The notes: generated from the letters alone by a model not told the origin. Shown: positions 17,082 through 26,788, numbered from the stretch's first letter. The stretch: 40,679 nt of DNA from Pseudomonas sp. HMWF032 (GCF_003060885.1 NZ_QAIG01000005.1:747277-787955); one strand, 5' to 3'. Made by a program: numbers and translations.

Positions 17082-17983
17082 GCGGCCTGCGGGTGCTCAA
17101 ACCTGGGCCGCAGAGCCTGCTGCAGGATGCCGGGCGGCGCGGCTGGCAACACGTGGGCGTATCGCCCGCCGGACCGCTGGATTGGCATGGTGCGGCCTGG
17201 GCCAATCATCTGCTGAACAACCCCTGGGGCACGCCGCTGCTGGAGATCGCCCTGGGCGGCGTCGAGTTGCAGGCTGAGGTCGACACCTGGGTGGCGGTGT
17301 GCGGCGCGCAGGTGCCGCTAAGTCTGGATGATCAGCCGCAGCCGCTGTGGACGCGTTTGCCGCTGCGCAAAGGGCAACGGCTGCGTCTGGGCTTTGCCCG
17401 CAGCGGCCAGCGTGCCTATCTGGCGGTGGCTGGCGGCTTTATTGCGGCGGCGCTGCTGGGTAGCGTCAGCGTGCAGCTGCGCGAGGGGCTGGGCCGGGCC
17501 TTGCAGGCGGGGGATCTGCTGGCTTGTCGCCCCGCGCATTTTACTCACGCGGCCAGCGTGCCCTGGCCCTATCTGCCGAATTACCACTGCAAACCCTTGC
17601 TGCGGGTGATTACCGGCGGCGATGCGGCGAGTTTCGAGGAAGACCAGTTACAGGGCTTTTTCGCCCAGACCTGGCAGCTCAGCCCGCACTCCGATCGCAT
17701 GGGCGCGCGGCTGCTTGGCGAGGCTGTGCAGCCGCCCGTGCGGCAGTGGTCATTGGGGGTTGGTCGTGGGGCGATTCAGGTGCCGCCGGATGGGCAGCCA
17801 ATCATCCTGCAGGCCGATCACCAGAGCATGGGCGGTTACCCGTTGCTCGGTTGGCTGCATCCGCTCGATCAAGGTCGTCTGGCGCAATGCCCGGCGCACC
17901 ATCCACTGCGGTTCACCCCGGTCAGCATCGGCGACGCCCAGGCTGAATTGCGTGAGTTTTACCGATTTTTTCGTCGCTTATAG
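17078..17983 (+). CDS. pxpC: 5-oxoprolinase subunit C (KipA/biotin-dependent carboxyltransferase-like)
   Basis: A 301-residue protein of the AHS2/KipA family: LKPGPQSLLQDAGRRGWQHVGV near the start (conserved opening), GPLDWHGAAWAN, LEIALGG, YLAVAGG, SDRMGARL, GAIQVPPDGQPIIL and DHQSMGGYP. It completes the 5-oxoprolinase complex. The family is named for resemblance to urea amidolyase and carboxylase domains, but no biotin domain is present. Some pxpC genes are fused to pxpB; here they are separate. It ends 8 bases before a block of TGGGTTA-type intergenic repeats. Confidence 0.95.
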   Translation: MSGLRVLKPGPQSLLQDAGRRGWQHVGVSPAGPLDWHGAAWANHLLNNPWGTPLLEIALGGVELQAEVDTWVAVCGAQVPLSLDDQPQPLWTRLPLRKGQRLRLGFARSGQRAYLAVAGGFIAAALLGSVSVQLREGLGRALQAGDLLACRPAHFTHAASVPWPYLPNYHCKPLLRVITGGDAASFEEDQLQGFFAQTWQLSPHSDRMGARLLGEAVQPPVRQWSLGVGRGAIQVPPDGQPIILQADHQSMGGYPLLGWLHPLDQGRLAQCPAHHPLRFTPVSIGDAQAELREFYRFFRRL

Positions 17984-17990
17984 GCGCTTT

Positions 17991-18156
17991 TGTAGCGTGG
18001 GTTAGTCGCGCATGGCCACGATGTGCAGGCCTATGCGGACTTGAGCGCTGCGTAACCCACCAAGCGCTAGTCGATCTTTCAACCGCCTGGTGGGTTGCGG
18101 CGCAACGGGCTAGCGGCAGCTTGTAGTCTGCGGTTATGCGCCTAACCCACCCTACG
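17991..18156. repeat. REP-like intergenic repeat block (TGGGTTA/TAACCCA elements)
   Basis: Alternating inverted arms fill the gap between convergent pxpC and lnt: GTGGGTTAGTCGCGC (17997-18011) with GCTGCGTAACCCAC (18047-18060), then GGTGGGTTGCGGCGCAAC (18089-18106) with ATGCGCCTAACCCACC (18136-18151). Elements of the form GTGGGTTA...TAACCCAC are familiar as repetitive intergenic palindromes in several Pseudomonas genomes. They probably fold into strong hairpins at the 3' ends of both flanking genes. Confidence 0.7.
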
Positions 18157-18178
18157 AGTGGGTGTGTTGCGCGTGTCT

Positions 18179-19699
18179 CTACAGGGTTTTGGCCATACGG
18201 CTGGCCAGCAGCGCCCAGGCAAATAGCCCCAGGCAGATGATCAGCATCGGCCAGCCGCGCCAGTAGAGGTAAGGCGTGAGGCCCTGCATCGGTTGCACCT
18301 GGCCGTAGAGCACCGCCTGCTCGAACTGCGGCAGTTGCGTGGTGATCTGGCCTTGCGGGTCGATCAGTGCGGTGACGCCATTGTTGGTTGCGCGGATCAT
18401 CCAGCGGCCGGCTTCCAGGGCGCGCATCTGCGCCATCTGCAGGTGCTGCAGCGGGCCGATGGAGCGGCCGAACCAGGTGTCGTTGCTGATGGTCAGCAGC
18501 AGGTCACTCTGCGCTGCCAGGCTGGCGGCGAACTCGGGGTAGACCACTTCGTAGCAGATCAGCGAAGCCAAGGCGTGACCTTTGGCTTGCAACAAGCCCT
18601 GCTCGGCGGAGCCGCGGGCGAAGTCGGACATGGGCAGGTCAAAGAACGCAATCAGTCCGCGCAGCAGGTCTTGCAGTGGCACGTACTCACCGAAGGGCAC
18701 CAGCTTCTGCTTGAGGTAATCGCCGCTGCCCTGGCCGACCACGCTGATGCCGTTGTAGTAGCGCTGCTCGCCACGCTCGTTGCTCTGGCGAATCGGCACG
18801 CCGGTGATCAGCGCGGCATTGCGCTCGTTGGCGAAGCGATTGATCACGCCCAGGTAACCCTGAGCGCGGTCCTTGAGCACCGGGATGGCGGTTTCCGGCC
18901 AGATGATCAGGTCGGTTGGCTTGGCACTGAAGGTCATGTCGCGGTATAGCGCGAGCTGGGCGTTGAGCTGCTCGGGGTCCCACTTCAGGTTCTGTTCGAT
19001 ATTGCCTTGCATGGCGGCAACGTTCAGCGGCTCGCTCAGCGGCTGGGTCCAGGCGTGGCCCTTGAGCGTCAGGCCGGCAATCCATGGCGCGACTAACAGC
19101 ACAACACCGATGGCGAGAAACGCCTTGCGCGCCCGCAGCTGCGCCAGGTTGACCAGCAGGGCGGCGCTCAGGGCCAGGCTGAATGACAGCAGCCAGACAC
19201 CGCCCACTGGCGCTAATCCGGACAGCGGGCCGTCGAGTTGGCTGTAACCGGCATAAAGCCAGGGGAAACCGGTGAGAAACCAGCCGCGAAAAGCCTCTTG
19301 TGCCAGCCATAGCGCGGCAAACGCCAGGGCGTCGGCCAGCGGGGCTTCTACTCGACGCAGCCAGCGTGCCCATACCCATGCGCCGAGCGCAAAAAACAAT
19401 CCCAGCCCGGCCACGAACAGCAGGGTTAGCAGCAGCGCCAGTGCGGGCGAGGCGGCGCCGTAATCGTGAATGCTCACATACACCCAGCTGGTGCCTGCGG
19501 CGAACAGGCCAAAGCCATAACTCCAGCCGCGCAGAGCTGCCTGGCGCGGCGTGAGGTCACGCAGGCCGAGGTAGAACAGGGCAATGGACAATAGCGCCAG
19601 CGGCCACAGGTCATAGGGCGCCAGCGCCAGTGGTGTGATCGCCCCTGCTACAAGTGCGAGCAGGGTGCCGGGCCAGCCAGGTCGAGTTATCCAATGCAT
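18179..19699 (-). CDS. lnt: Apolipoprotein N-acyltransferase
   Basis: A 506-residue inner-membrane enzyme, the last step of lipoprotein maturation (N-acylation of the lipid-modified cysteine). Six or so N-terminal transmembrane helices (about residues 10-205) precede a nitrilase-fold periplasmic domain carrying the triad E269 (WPETAIP), K332 (KLVPFGEYVP) and C382 (LICYEVVYPE), with NDTWFG following. A last transmembrane helix lies at about 483-500. The length fits the family (about 510). It is downstream of corC in the order known for Pseudomonas and many gammaproteobacteria. Confidence 0.97.
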   Translation of the reverse strand: MHWITRPGWPGTLLALVAGAITPLALAPYDLWPLALLSIALFYLGLRDLTPRQAALRGWSYGFGLFAAGTSWVYVSIHDYGAASPALALLLTLLFVAGLGLFFALGAWVWARWLRRVEAPLADALAFAALWLAQEAFRGWFLTGFPWLYAGYSQLDGPLSGLAPVGGVWLLSFSLALSAALLVNLAQLRARKAFLAIGVVLLVAPWIAGLTLKGHAWTQPLSEPLNVAAMQGNIEQNLKWDPEQLNAQLALYRDMTFSAKPTDLIIWPETAIPVLKDRAQGYLGVINRFANERNAALITGVPIRQSNERGEQRYYNGISVVGQGSGDYLKQKLVPFGEYVPLQDLLRGLIAFFDLPMSDFARGSAEQGLLQAKGHALASLICYEVVYPEFAASLAAQSDLLLTISNDTWFGRSIGPLQHLQMAQMRALEAGRWMIRATNNGVTALIDPQGQITTQLPQFEQAVLYGQVQPMQGLTPYLYWRGWPMLIICLGLFAWALLASRMAKTL

Positions 19700-19799
19700 G
19701 GGTGCAGATCCTTGGATTGCGGTGGCGCAAGGGTAAAGCGCAGGCGCAGGCGGGGGAAGTGTCGCCCGCCGACCACCGTTGTCGATGGCCGGCTGCGGA

Positions 19800-20639
19800 T
19801 CAGTTATTGATCGGCGTCAGGCGCAGCAGATGAATGCGCCGGCTGTCGGCGTTGAGCACGCGGAAACGAAACTCGCCGATCTCGGTGACTTCATTGCGTT
19901 TGGGCAGGTGGCCGAAGGCGCTCATCACCAGACCACCGACGGTATCGAATTCATCGTCGGAGAATGCGGTGTCGAAGGCTTCGTTGAAGCTGTCGATTGG
20001 TGTCAGCGCTTTGACCAGGAAGTCGCCGGAGGGCAGTGGTTTGACGTAGCTGTCTTCTTCCACGTCGTGCTCGTCTTCGATATCGCCGACGATCTGCTCA
20101 AGCACGTCCTCGATGGTCACCAGGCCAGCGACGCCGCCGTACTCATCAATCACCACGGCCATGTGGTTGTGGTTGGCGCGGAATTCGCGCAGCAGCACGT
20201 TGAGGCGCTTGGACTCGGGCACAAAGGTGGCCGGTCGCAGCAGGTCCTTGATATTGAAATTGGGCTGCTCGCCCGAGAGGATCAGCGGCAGCAGGTCCTT
20301 GGCCAGGAGAATGCCGACCACATCGTCGAGGCTTTCGCCCACCACCGGGTAGCGCGAGTGCGCCGCTTCGATGATCGCCGGCAGGAATTCCTTGGGCGAC
20401 TGATTGGCCTTGATGCTCATCATTTGTGAGCGCGGCACCATAATGTCGCGAACCTGCAGGTCGGCGACCTGAATTGCACCTTCAACGATGGCCAGTGCTT
20501 CGCTGTCGAGCAGCTTGTTCTGGTGCGCTTCGCGCAGCACTTCCAGCAATTCCTTGCGGTTTTTCGGCTCATGAGCAAAAGCCTGGGTCAGTCTGTTAAA
20601 CCAGGACTTCTGCTCGTTGCTCGATCGGTCTTCGCTCAT
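19800..20639 (-). CDS. corC: CorC/HlyC-type CBS-domain protein (YbeX)
   Basis: A 279-residue cytoplasmic protein. The N-terminal RSSNEQKSWFNRLTQ lead is followed by two CBS domains (about 67-190: VRDIMVPRSQMMSI, ESLDDVVGILLAKDLL, HMAVVIDEYGGVAGLVTIEDVLEQIVGDIEDE) and a CorC/HlyC transporter-associated domain (about 205-275, FDTVGGLVMSAFGHLPKRNE, HLLRLTPI). It is linked to magnesium/cobalt efflux and, in recent work on YbeX, to ribosome metabolism. It lies 54 bases after ybeY and 100 before lnt, in one likely operon ybeZ-ybeY-corC-lnt. Confidence 0.95.
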   Translation of the reverse strand: MSEDRSSNEQKSWFNRLTQAFAHEPKNRKELLEVLREAHQNKLLDSEALAIVEGAIQVADLQVRDIMVPRSQMMSIKANQSPKEFLPAIIEAAHSRYPVVGESLDDVVGILLAKDLLPLILSGEQPNFNIKDLLRPATFVPESKRLNVLLREFRANHNHMAVVIDEYGGVAGLVTIEDVLEQIVGDIEDEHDVEEDSYVKPLPSGDFLVKALTPIDSFNEAFDTAFSDDEFDTVGGLVMSAFGHLPKRNEVTEIGEFRFRVLNADSRRIHLLRLTPINN

Positions 20640-20693
20640 GGTGGTTACTCAGGAACCTTTTGTAATTTCAGTTGGGTTTGCGTAGAGGGGCAT

Positions 20694-21152
20694 TTATTCG
20701 TGGTCGGCGTAAGGGTCGGGATGCCCTAACTCAGCCAGCAATTCTCGTTCCAGCGCTTCCATCTCTTCGGCTTCCTCATCCTCGATATGGTCATAGCCGA
20801 GCAGGTGCAAACAGCCGTGGATCACCAGATGCGCCCAATGCGCTTCGCTGGTTTTCGCTTGCTCCTGGGCTTCGCGCTCGACCACCGGTACGCAGATCAC
20901 CAGGTCGCCCAGCAGCGGGATATCCAAAAACTCGTCCGGTACATCCGCAGGGAAGGAGAGCACGTTGGTGGCGTAATCTTTATGACGCCAGGTGTGATTG
21001 AGTTCGCGGCCCTCGGCTTCATCGACCAGGCGAATGGTCAGTTCGGAGTCAGCGCTGCGCAGGCGCAGGGCGATCTCGCACCAGGCGCGGAACTGCGCTT
21101 CGCTCGGCAGGGTGGCGGCATCGCTGGCGATCTGCAGATCAAGTTCAAGCAT
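20694..21152 (-). CDS. ybeY: Endoribonuclease YbeY (16S rRNA maturation)
   Basis: A 152-residue zinc-dependent RNase required for 16S rRNA 3' processing and ribosome quality control. The zinc ligands are H112, H116 and H122 in [15 protein letters not shown], with the conserved R41 segment (IRLVDE) and NVLSFPAD. The longer frame up to 21293 is rejected because it overlaps ybeZ out of frame and MLELDLQ is the normal N-terminus. The start ATG (21152) overlaps the end of ybeZ by 8 bases (ATGCTTGA junction), so translation is coupled. Confidence 0.96.
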   Translation of the reverse strand: MLELDLQIASDAATLPSEAQFRAWCEIALRLRSADSELTIRLVDEAEGRELNHTWRHKDYATNVLSFPADVPDEFLDIPLLGDLVICVPVVEREAQEQAKTSEAHWAHLVIHGCLHLLGYDHIEDEEAEEMEALERELLAELGHPDPYADHE

Positions 21153-22149
21153 TGCGATCACTCTGGCCATTGTCTGGCATGCCCTGGGCGCGGCTGTCGT
21201 AGCGCTCGTAGGCTTCAACGATGCGTTGCACCAACGGATGGCGCACCACGTCCTTGGGCTTGAAGTGGGTAAAGCTGATGCCTGGGACGTCACGTAACAC
21301 GTCGATCACGTGGGCCAGGCCACTTTTGGTGCCGCGCGGCAGGTCGACCTGAGTGATATCGCCGGTAATCACTGCAGTGGAGCCGAAGCCGATGCGGGTG
21401 AGGAACATCTTCATCTGCTCAAGCGTGGTGTTCTGGCTTTCGTCGAGGATGATAAAGCTGTTGTTCAGCGTGCGGCCGCGCATATAGGCCAGCGGCGCGA
21501 CTTCAATCACCTGTTTCTCGATCAGCTTGGCCACCTGCTCAAAGCCGAGCATCTCGTAGAGCGCGTCGTACAGGGGGCGCAGGTAGGGGTCGATCTTCTG
21601 CGACAGGTCGCCGGGCAAAAAGCCCAGCTTCTCGCCAGCCTCTACCGCCGGGCGCACCAGCAGGATGCGGCGAATCTGCTCGCGCTCCAGGGCGTCCACG
21701 GCGCAGGCCACCGCCAGGTAGGTCTTGCCAGTACCGGCTGGGCCTATGCCGAAGTTGATGTCGTGGTCGAGGATGGCTTTGACGTAGCGCTGCTGATTGG
21801 CGCCGCGCGGGCGAATCATGCCCTTGCGGGTGCGCAGGGCGACGCTGGCTTCGACGGTCGGGTTGCTCAGCTCCTCGATACCGGATTCCTGCAGGAACAG
21901 GTGCACCAGGTCAGGCGACAGTTCGGTGCTTTGGGTTTCGCGGTAGAGGCGGCGCAGCAGTTGCTCGGCGGCGCGGGTCTGCCCTGCGGTACCGACCAGT
22001 TCGAACTGGTTGCCGCGATTGCGCAATTCGATGCCCAGGCGCTGTTCAATCAGGCGCAGGTGCTCATCAAATTGGCCGCACAGGTTGGCGAAGCGGCGGG
22101 CCTCAAAGGGTTCAAGGATAAAGCGAAGCGGTTCTATGGGCGCGTTCAA
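21145..22149 (-). CDS. ybeZ: PhoH-like ATPase (YbeZ)
   Basis: A 334-residue cytoplasmic P-loop protein. An N-terminal KH-like region (about 1-100) precedes the PhoH domain with Walker A GPAGTGKT (136-143), [16 protein letters not shown], Walker [10 protein letters not shown] and [13 protein letters not shown]. YbeZ partners the RNase YbeY in ribosome maturation and is a predicted RNA helicase/ATPase. The gene overlaps ybeY and starts 88 bases after the miaB stop, so all may be read from the miaB promoter. Confidence 0.96.
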   Translation of the reverse strand: MNAPIEPLRFILEPFEARRFANLCGQFDEHLRLIEQRLGIELRNRGNQFELVGTAGQTRAAEQLLRRLYRETQSTELSPDLVHLFLQESGIEELSNPTVEASVALRTRKGMIRPRGANQQRYVKAILDHDINFGIGPAGTGKTYLAVACAVDALEREQIRRILLVRPAVEAGEKLGFLPGDLSQKIDPYLRPLYDALYEMLGFEQVAKLIEKQVIEVAPLAYMRGRTLNNSFIILDESQNTTLEQMKMFLTRIGFGSTAVITGDITQVDLPRGTKSGLAHVIDVLRDVPGISFTHFKPKDVVRHPLVQRIVEAYERYDSRAQGMPDNGQSDRNA

Positions 22150-22237
22150 GGTCGTGTGATGGCCGCCAGTCGGCTGGGGTAGTGGACTGAAGAATAGCGC
22201 CAGCGGCCGCGAGGGGGAAGCTCAGGCCGCTGCACCT

Positions 22238-23581
22238 TTAGTCGCAGACGGTTTCGCTGATCAGCGTACCGCGTAGCGAGTTGGGCATGGCTTCGTCGAT
22301 ATGCACGTCGACAAACTGGCCGATCAGGCGTGGGTTGTCGCTGCGGAAGTTGACCACGCGATTGCTCTCGGTGCGCCCCTGGAGCATGCCGGGGTCCTTC
22401 TTCGAGTAATCGTTGACCAAGATGCGCTGCACAGTGCCAGCCATGCGTCGGCTGTTCTCGAAACCCTGCTGGGTGATGCGGTGTTGCAGCAGTGCCAGGC
22501 GCTGTTTTTTCAACTCCAGCGGGGTGTCGTCGGGCAGGTCGGCCGCCGGGGTGCCGGGGCGCGCGCTGTAGACGAAGGAGTAGCAGAAGTCGAAACCGAC
22601 ATCCTCGACCAGCTTCAGGGTCTGCTCGAAGTCTTTCTCGGTTTCACCGGGGAAGCCGACGATAAAGTCCGAGCTGATCAGAATGTCCGGCACGGCGGCT
22701 TTCAGTTTGCGGATGCGTGACTTGTATTCCAGCACCGTGTGATTGCGCTTCATGGCCGCGAGAATGCGGTCAGAGCCTGATTGCACTGGCAGGTGCAGGT
22801 ACTTCACCAGCTCCGGGATCTCTGCGTGGGCTTGGATCAGTGCGTCGGAGAACTCCAGCGGGTGGCTGGTGGTGTAGCGGATGCGGTCAATACCATCGAT
22901 GGCGGCCACGGCGTAGAGCAGCTCGGCGAAGTCGGCGATCTGCCCATTCGCAGTTGCGCCGCGGTAGCCGTTGACGTTCTGCCCGAGCAGGGTGACTTCG
23001 CGCACACCGTGTTCGGCCAGGTGAATGATCTCGGCCAGTACATCGGCCATCGGCCGGCTGACTTCTTCACCGCGGGTATAGGGCACCACGCAAAAGGTGC
23101 AGTACTTGCTGCAGCCTTCCATTACCGACACATAAGCGCTTGGGCCATCCACGCGCGGCTCGGGCAGGCGGTCGAACTTCTCGATTTCAGGGAAGCTGAT
23201 ATCCACCTGAGCGATCTTGGTGCTGCGCGCGGCGTCGATCATTTCCGGCAGGCGGTGCAGGGTCTGCGGGCCGAAGACCACGTCGACGTAGGGTGCGCGA
23301 TCACGAATCGCCGCGCCTTCCTGGCTGGCCACACAGCCACCAACGCCGATCACCAGGTCGGGGTTGGCAATCTTCAGCTTTTGCCAGCGGCCGAGTTGCG
23401 AGAACACCTTGTCCTGGGCTTTTTCGCGGATCGAACAGGTGTTGAGCAGGATGATGTCAGCATCTGCCGCCTGTTCGGTGACTTCCAGGGCTTGATGTTC
23501 ACCCAGCAGGTCGATCATGCGCGAGCTGTCGTACTCGTTCATCTGGCAACCGTGGGTTTCTATATAAAGCTTCTTGGTCAT
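22238..23581 (-). CDS. miaB: tRNA-2-methylthio-N6-dimethylallyladenosine synthase
   Basis: A 447-residue radical-SAM methylthiotransferase that modifies A37 of tRNAs reading U-starting codons. The auxiliary cluster cysteines are C12, C49 and C83 in the UPF0004 domain. The radical-SAM cluster is C157, C161, C164 (CSKYCTFC). A TRAM domain follows at the C-terminus ([25 protein letters not shown]). Length and motifs are complete. The ATG at 23581 ([13 protein letters not shown]) is unambiguous. A minus-strand TATAAT at 23619-23614 is a good -10 candidate. Confidence 0.97.
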   Translation of the reverse strand: MTKKLYIETHGCQMNEYDSSRMIDLLGEHQALEVTEQAADADIILLNTCSIREKAQDKVFSQLGRWQKLKIANPDLVIGVGGCVASQEGAAIRDRAPYVDVVFGPQTLHRLPEMIDAARSTKIAQVDISFPEIEKFDRLPEPRVDGPSAYVSVMEGCSKYCTFCVVPYTRGEEVSRPMADVLAEIIHLAEHGVREVTLLGQNVNGYRGATANGQIADFAELLYAVAAIDGIDRIRYTTSHPLEFSDALIQAHAEIPELVKYLHLPVQSGSDRILAAMKRNHTVLEYKSRIRKLKAAVPDILISSDFIVGFPGETEKDFEQTLKLVEDVGFDFCYSFVYSARPGTPAADLPDDTPLELKKQRLALLQHRITQQGFENSRRMAGTVQRILVNDYSKKDPGMLQGRTESNRVVNFRSDNPRLIGQFVDVHIDEAMPNSLRGTLISETVCD

Positions 23582-23613
23582 GCGTGCTCAACAAGGGGGT
23601 TGAAGAACCGCGC

Positions 23614-23642
23614 ATTATAGGGGGCGAAGGCGCGCCTTCCTA
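23614..23642 (-). promoter_or_regulatory. Probable miaB promoter
   Basis: On the minus strand a perfect TATAAT (23619-23614) lies 33 bases before the miaB ATG. The position expected for the -35 reads TAGGAA, a poor match to TTGACA, so the promoter call rests on the -10. Confidence 0.45.
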
Positions 23643-23715
23643 GCATTGGCTGCTCGGCGGCTATGCTATGATCCGCGCCCTTTCGATTAACCCCCTCGGT
23701 ACGAACTGTATAGCC

Positions 23716-24039
23716 ATGAGCAAACGCGAGCCCATCTACAAGGTGATTTTCCTCAACCAGGGTCAGGTGTACGAGATGTATGCCAAGCAGATTTTCCAGA
23801 GCGATCTGTGGGGCTTTCTGGAAGTGGAAGAATTCGTCTTTGGCGAGCGTACCCAGGTGGTTGTCGACCCCAGCGAGGAAAAGCTCAAGGCGCAGTTCGA
23901 CGGTGTGGTACGCAGCTTTATCCCCATGCATGCGATCATCCGCATCGATGAGGTCGAACGCCTGGGTACGCCGAAGATCAGTGATGCCAAGGGCGGTGGC
24001 AATGTGATGCCCTTCCCTATGCCGATGCCTGACAAGTGA
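23716..24039 (+). CDS. DUF1820 family protein
   Basis: A 107-residue small acidic/basic mixed protein with no signal peptide and no membrane segment: MSKREPIYKVIFLNQGQVYEMYA, SDLWGFLEVEEFVFGER, VVVDPSEEKLKAQFDGV, SFIPMHAIIRIDEVER, and a methionine/proline tail (VMPFPMPMPD). It belongs to the conserved DUF1820 family found next to miaB in Pseudomonas; its function is unknown. The fold looks like a small beta barrel. I start at 23716 because the family N-terminus is MSKREPIY and the preceding 16 codons cover the promoter. A TATGCTATGAT stretch (23662-23672) may be the -10. It is divergent from miaB. Confidence 0.88.
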   Translation: MSKREPIYKVIFLNQGQVYEMYAKQIFQSDLWGFLEVEEFVFGERTQVVVDPSEEKLKAQFDGVVRSFIPMHAIIRIDEVERLGTPKISDAKGGGNVMPFPMPMPDK

Positions 24040-24045
24040 AGCTAC

Positions 24046-24190
24046 AGCGCTCGACCATGCGGCGTTAAAAACTGGCTCGGCATGCTCATTTACACCAGTA
24101 AATTCCGCTGCCTCGCCAGTTTTGATCAGCCGAAGGCTGTTACTAACGCAGCGCCTTGCCTGCTCTTTGCTCGTTACGCTTCACGCCCAA
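24046..24190. repeat. Dispersed intergenic repeat, copy A
   Basis: Begins 6 bases after the DUF1820 stop. It contains GCGTTAAAAACTGGCTCGG (24063-24080), an outer stem AAAACTGGC (24068-24076) / GCCAGTTTT (24115-24123), an inner hairpin TTTAC/GTAAA (24089-24102), then GGCTGTTACTAACGCAGCGCCTTG. The same words recur at about 30898 and 33479. The long stem with flanking A and T runs may terminate both convergent genes. Confidence 0.7.
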
Positions 24191-24199
24191 ACGGTTTGA

Positions 24200-24751
24200 C
24201 TACGGCAGCGGTGCGAACGGCGAGGTAAGGGTATCGGCGTTCTGCAACTCCAGCAGGTAGTTGCGGAAGATCTGCCCGAGCACCTGGCTGGCGATTTCCA
24301 GCTCATCGCGGGGCATCTGCGCGGCGATCAGGTCGGCGCTGTCCATGGCTTCGTCCGAGCCGTTCACCGCCGCCATCTTCAGTACGATATAAGCCTGCAC
24401 GGCGTTTGCCGGTACGCCTTCGCCACGGAAGAACATCATGCCCAGGCGGTACTGCGATTGCGCATGGCCCTGCAACGAGGCCTGCTCGAACCATTTCAGC
24501 GCCTGGCTGAGATCACGTTCGATGCGCTTGCCGTCGTAGTAGAACTCGCCCAGTTCGAACTCTGCTTGAAGATCGCCATTGCTCGCTGCTTGTTGGCAGG
24601 CCTCAAGGGCGGCGGGCAGTTCTTCGGGGGCGGTGTTGAGTGAGCAGCTGCCAAGCGCGGGGATCAGCAAGGAGTTACCGCTCGCCGAGGCGAGCAGTGG
24701 CAGCAGGAGCAACAGGCAGCCCAGGGACAGGGTGCGGCCGGTGCGTTTCAT
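24200..24751 (-). CDS. Exported Sel1-repeat (TPR-like) protein
   Basis: A 183-residue protein with a signal peptide (KRTGRTLSLGCLLLLLPLLASAS, cut near residue 24-26) and at least two Sel1-like repeats (about 58-130): AEFELGEFYYDGKRIERDLSQALKWFEQAS and SQYRLGMMFFRGEGV, each with the L-G-x-x-F/Y and A-x-x-W/Y pattern. Such repeats form helical scaffolds for protein contacts. The mature region carries CSLNTAPEELPAALEAC with two cysteines that might pair. The specific role is unknown. The start at 24751 is chosen because it opens a clean signal peptide; 16 upstream codons are unlikely. It is convergent with the DUF1820 gene across repeat copy A and 103 bases downstream of the next gene. Confidence 0.85.
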   Translation of the reverse strand: MKRTGRTLSLGCLLLLLPLLASASGNSLLIPALGSCSLNTAPEELPAALEACQQAASNGDLQAEFELGEFYYDGKRIERDLSQALKWFEQASLQGHAQSQYRLGMMFFRGEGVPANAVQAYIVLKMAAVNGSDEAMDSADLIAAQMPRDELEIASQVLGQIFRNYLLELQNADTLTSPFAPLP

Positions 24752-24854
24752 GAAAATCCGTTTACCTCGGGATGCACAACAGGCGGTGTGCCTGGCCACC
24801 GGGACGCGGCAGCCGTCACATTATGAAATAAGCAGCGACGTTCTTACAAAGTCT

Positions 24855-25499
24855 TTACCGGTTTTCTTCCGTGCGGCCATCTTTCGCGCTGGCGGGCAGA
24901 CTCAGTAGCAGCCAGGCCAGCAGCGGATAGGCCGGCGTCAGCAGGGCGTGGAACAGGTCTACCCGGCGTAACGAGCCGATAAATCCATCCGTGCCCACCG
25001 CCAGGCCGGCCAGCAGAAACAACCCGACTACCGCAAGCGCCGCCGCCAGAGGCGCGCGTGCAGGCCATTGCATGGCGCCGGCGTAGAGGATCAGCAGCAG
25101 GGTCGCCAGGTTGAGCAGCAGGCGGTAATCCTCCAGCTGGTTCAGCTGCCGGAATAACTCGAAGAACGCGCACAACCCGAGCAGGATGCGCCCCCAATTG
25201 ACGCGACTCCATTGCCAGCCCCGGCCCAAGGCCAGTGCGGCGGCGCCGAGTAGCGGCAAGCCGAGAAAGCTGCTGGCCTGGCTTAGCCACAGGTGCGCGG
25301 CTTGCGCGCTGGGGTCGATGCCAAAGCGAATCACGCCAACGGTCGCAGCAGCGGTCGGTAGGAGAAACCCCAGCAGTGCGCAGAACAACGCCGGCTGATC
25401 GCTCTCGCCATACTGCTTGCGGGCTTTGCCGATGGCGATTGCGCAGGCCAGGCAGGCTAAAGCCAGCACGCCATCGGAGAGTGCCGTGCTGTACTGCAT
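24855..25499 (-). CDS. Uncharacterised six- or seven-helix membrane protein
   Basis: 214 residues, mostly hydrophobic. The helices lie at about 8-24, 39-60, 76-90, 103-116, 127-140, 148-166 and 183-203, with a charged C-terminal tail (SAKDGRTEENR). I do not recognise a family beyond a conserved Pseudomonas inner-membrane protein; residues such as RVNWGRILLGLCAFFELFRQLNQL and DLFHALLTPAYPLLAWLLL could be family signatures. The start ATG (25499-25497) shares one base with the hemL stop (TGATG), so it is translationally coupled to hemL. A tie to tetrapyrrole synthesis or to the membrane side of that pathway is only suggested by this coupling. Confidence 0.8.
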   Translation of the reverse strand: MQYSTALSDGVLALACLACAIAIGKARKQYGESDQPALFCALLGFLLPTAAATVGVIRFGIDPSAQAAHLWLSQASSFLGLPLLGAAALALGRGWQWSRVNWGRILLGLCAFFELFRQLNQLEDYRLLLNLATLLLILYAGAMQWPARAPLAAALAVVGLFLLAGLAVGTDGFIGSLRRVDLFHALLTPAYPLLAWLLLSLPASAKDGRTEENR

Positions 25500-26788
25500 C
25501 AGGCGTTCTTCAACTCGGCAAAGGCCCGCTCAGCGGCGTCCAGGGTGATGTTCAGCTCGGCATCACCATGGGCAATGGAGGTGAAACCGGCCTCGAAGGC
25601 GCTGGGCGCCAGGTACACGCCACCATCGAGCATCAGGTGGAAGAAACGCTTGAAGCGCTCGGCGTCGCTGGCCATCACGTCCTCAAAGGTGACGATGTCG
25701 TCGGCGCCGCTGAAGTACAGGCCGAACATGCCGCCCGCTTGGGTGGTGACGAACGGAATGCCGGCCGCATCGGCGCGGTCTTGCAAGCCCTGGAGCATGC
25801 GGCGGGTGTAGTCGGTCAGCTCGGCGTGGAAGCCCGGGCGTTTGATCAGGCGCAAAGTAGTCAGGCCGGCGGCCATGGCCAGCGGGTTACCCGACAGGGT
25901 GCCGGCCTGGTACACCGGGCCGAGCGGGGCGATGCAATGCATGATTTCGCGTTTGCCGCCAAAGCAGCCGACCGGCATGCCGCCACCGATAATCTTGCCG
26001 AAGGTGGTCAGGTCCGGAGTGACGCCGTAATACGCCTGGGCACCGCCGAGGGCAACGCGGAAACCGGTCATCACTTCGTCGAAAATCAGCACCACGCCGT
26101 GTTTGTCGCACTGCTCGCGCAGGCCCTGCAGGTAGCCTGGCGCAGGCGGCACGCAGTTCATGTTGCCGGCCACCGGCTCGACGATGATGCAGGCGACGCT
26201 CGAACCGACTTCGCTGAGCATCTGCTCGACGGCCGCCAGGTCGTTGAAGGGTAGGGTCAGGGTGTGTTTGGCGAAGTCAGCCGGCACGCCGGCCGAGCTT
26301 GGCACGCCCTGGGTCAGCAGGCCGGAGCCGGCTTTTACCAGCAGGCTGTCGGAATGGCCGTGGTAGCAGCCTTCAAACTTGATGATGTTGTCGCGGCCGG
26401 TGTAACCACGGGCCAAGCGGATGGCGCTCATGGTCGCCTCGGTGCCGGAGCTGACCATGCGCACCATGTCCATCGACGGCACCAGGCTGCACACCAGGTC
26501 GGCCATCTCGGTTTCCATGGCGGTTGGTGCGCCGTAGGACAGGCCGTGTTGCAACTGGTTGCGCACTGCGTCGAGGACTTCTGGGTGGCTGTGGCCGAGG
26601 ATCATCGGGCCCCAGGAGCCGACATAATCCACGTAGCGCTTGTCGTCTTCATCGGTGACGTAGGCGCCTTCGGCGTGCTTGAAGAACAGCGGCGTGCCGC
26701 CGACGCTTTTGAACGCGCGCACCGGTGAGTTGACGCCACCGGGGATGTGTTTTTGCGCGTTGGCGAAGAGGGTTTCGGAACGGGACAT
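25499..26788 (-). CDS. hemL: Glutamate-1-semialdehyde 2,1-aminomutase
   Basis: A 429-residue PLP enzyme of class-III aminotransferases that makes 5-aminolevulinate from glutamate-1-semialdehyde (C5 haem pathway). The PLP lysine is K265 in [12 protein letters not shown]. Other motifs are [43 protein letters not shown] and [10 protein letters not shown]. The length is near normal (about 427). The start at 26788 (MSRSETLF) has AGAGG 7 bases upstream; the in-frame ATG at 26803 lacks support. It lies 53 bases after thiE on the same strand, which is the gene order in other pseudomonads. Confidence 0.97.
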   Translation of the reverse strand: MSRSETLFANAQKHIPGGVNSPVRAFKSVGGTPLFFKHAEGAYVTDEDDKRYVDYVGSWGPMILGHSHPEVLDAVRNQLQHGLSYGAPTAMETEMADLVCSLVPSMDMVRMVSSGTEATMSAIRLARGYTGRDNIIKFEGCYHGHSDSLLVKAGSGLLTQGVPSSAGVPADFAKHTLTLPFNDLAAVEQMLSEVGSSVACIIVEPVAGNMNCVPPAPGYLQGLREQCDKHGVVLIFDEVMTGFRVALGGAQAYYGVTPDLTTFGKIIGGGMPVGCFGGKREIMHCIAPLGPVYQAGTLSGNPLAMAAGLTTLRLIKRPGFHAELTDYTRRMLQGLQDRADAAGIPFVTTQAGGMFGLYFSGADDIVTFEDVMASDAERFKRFFHLMLDGGVYLAPSAFEAGFTSIAHGDAELNITLDAAERAFAELKNA

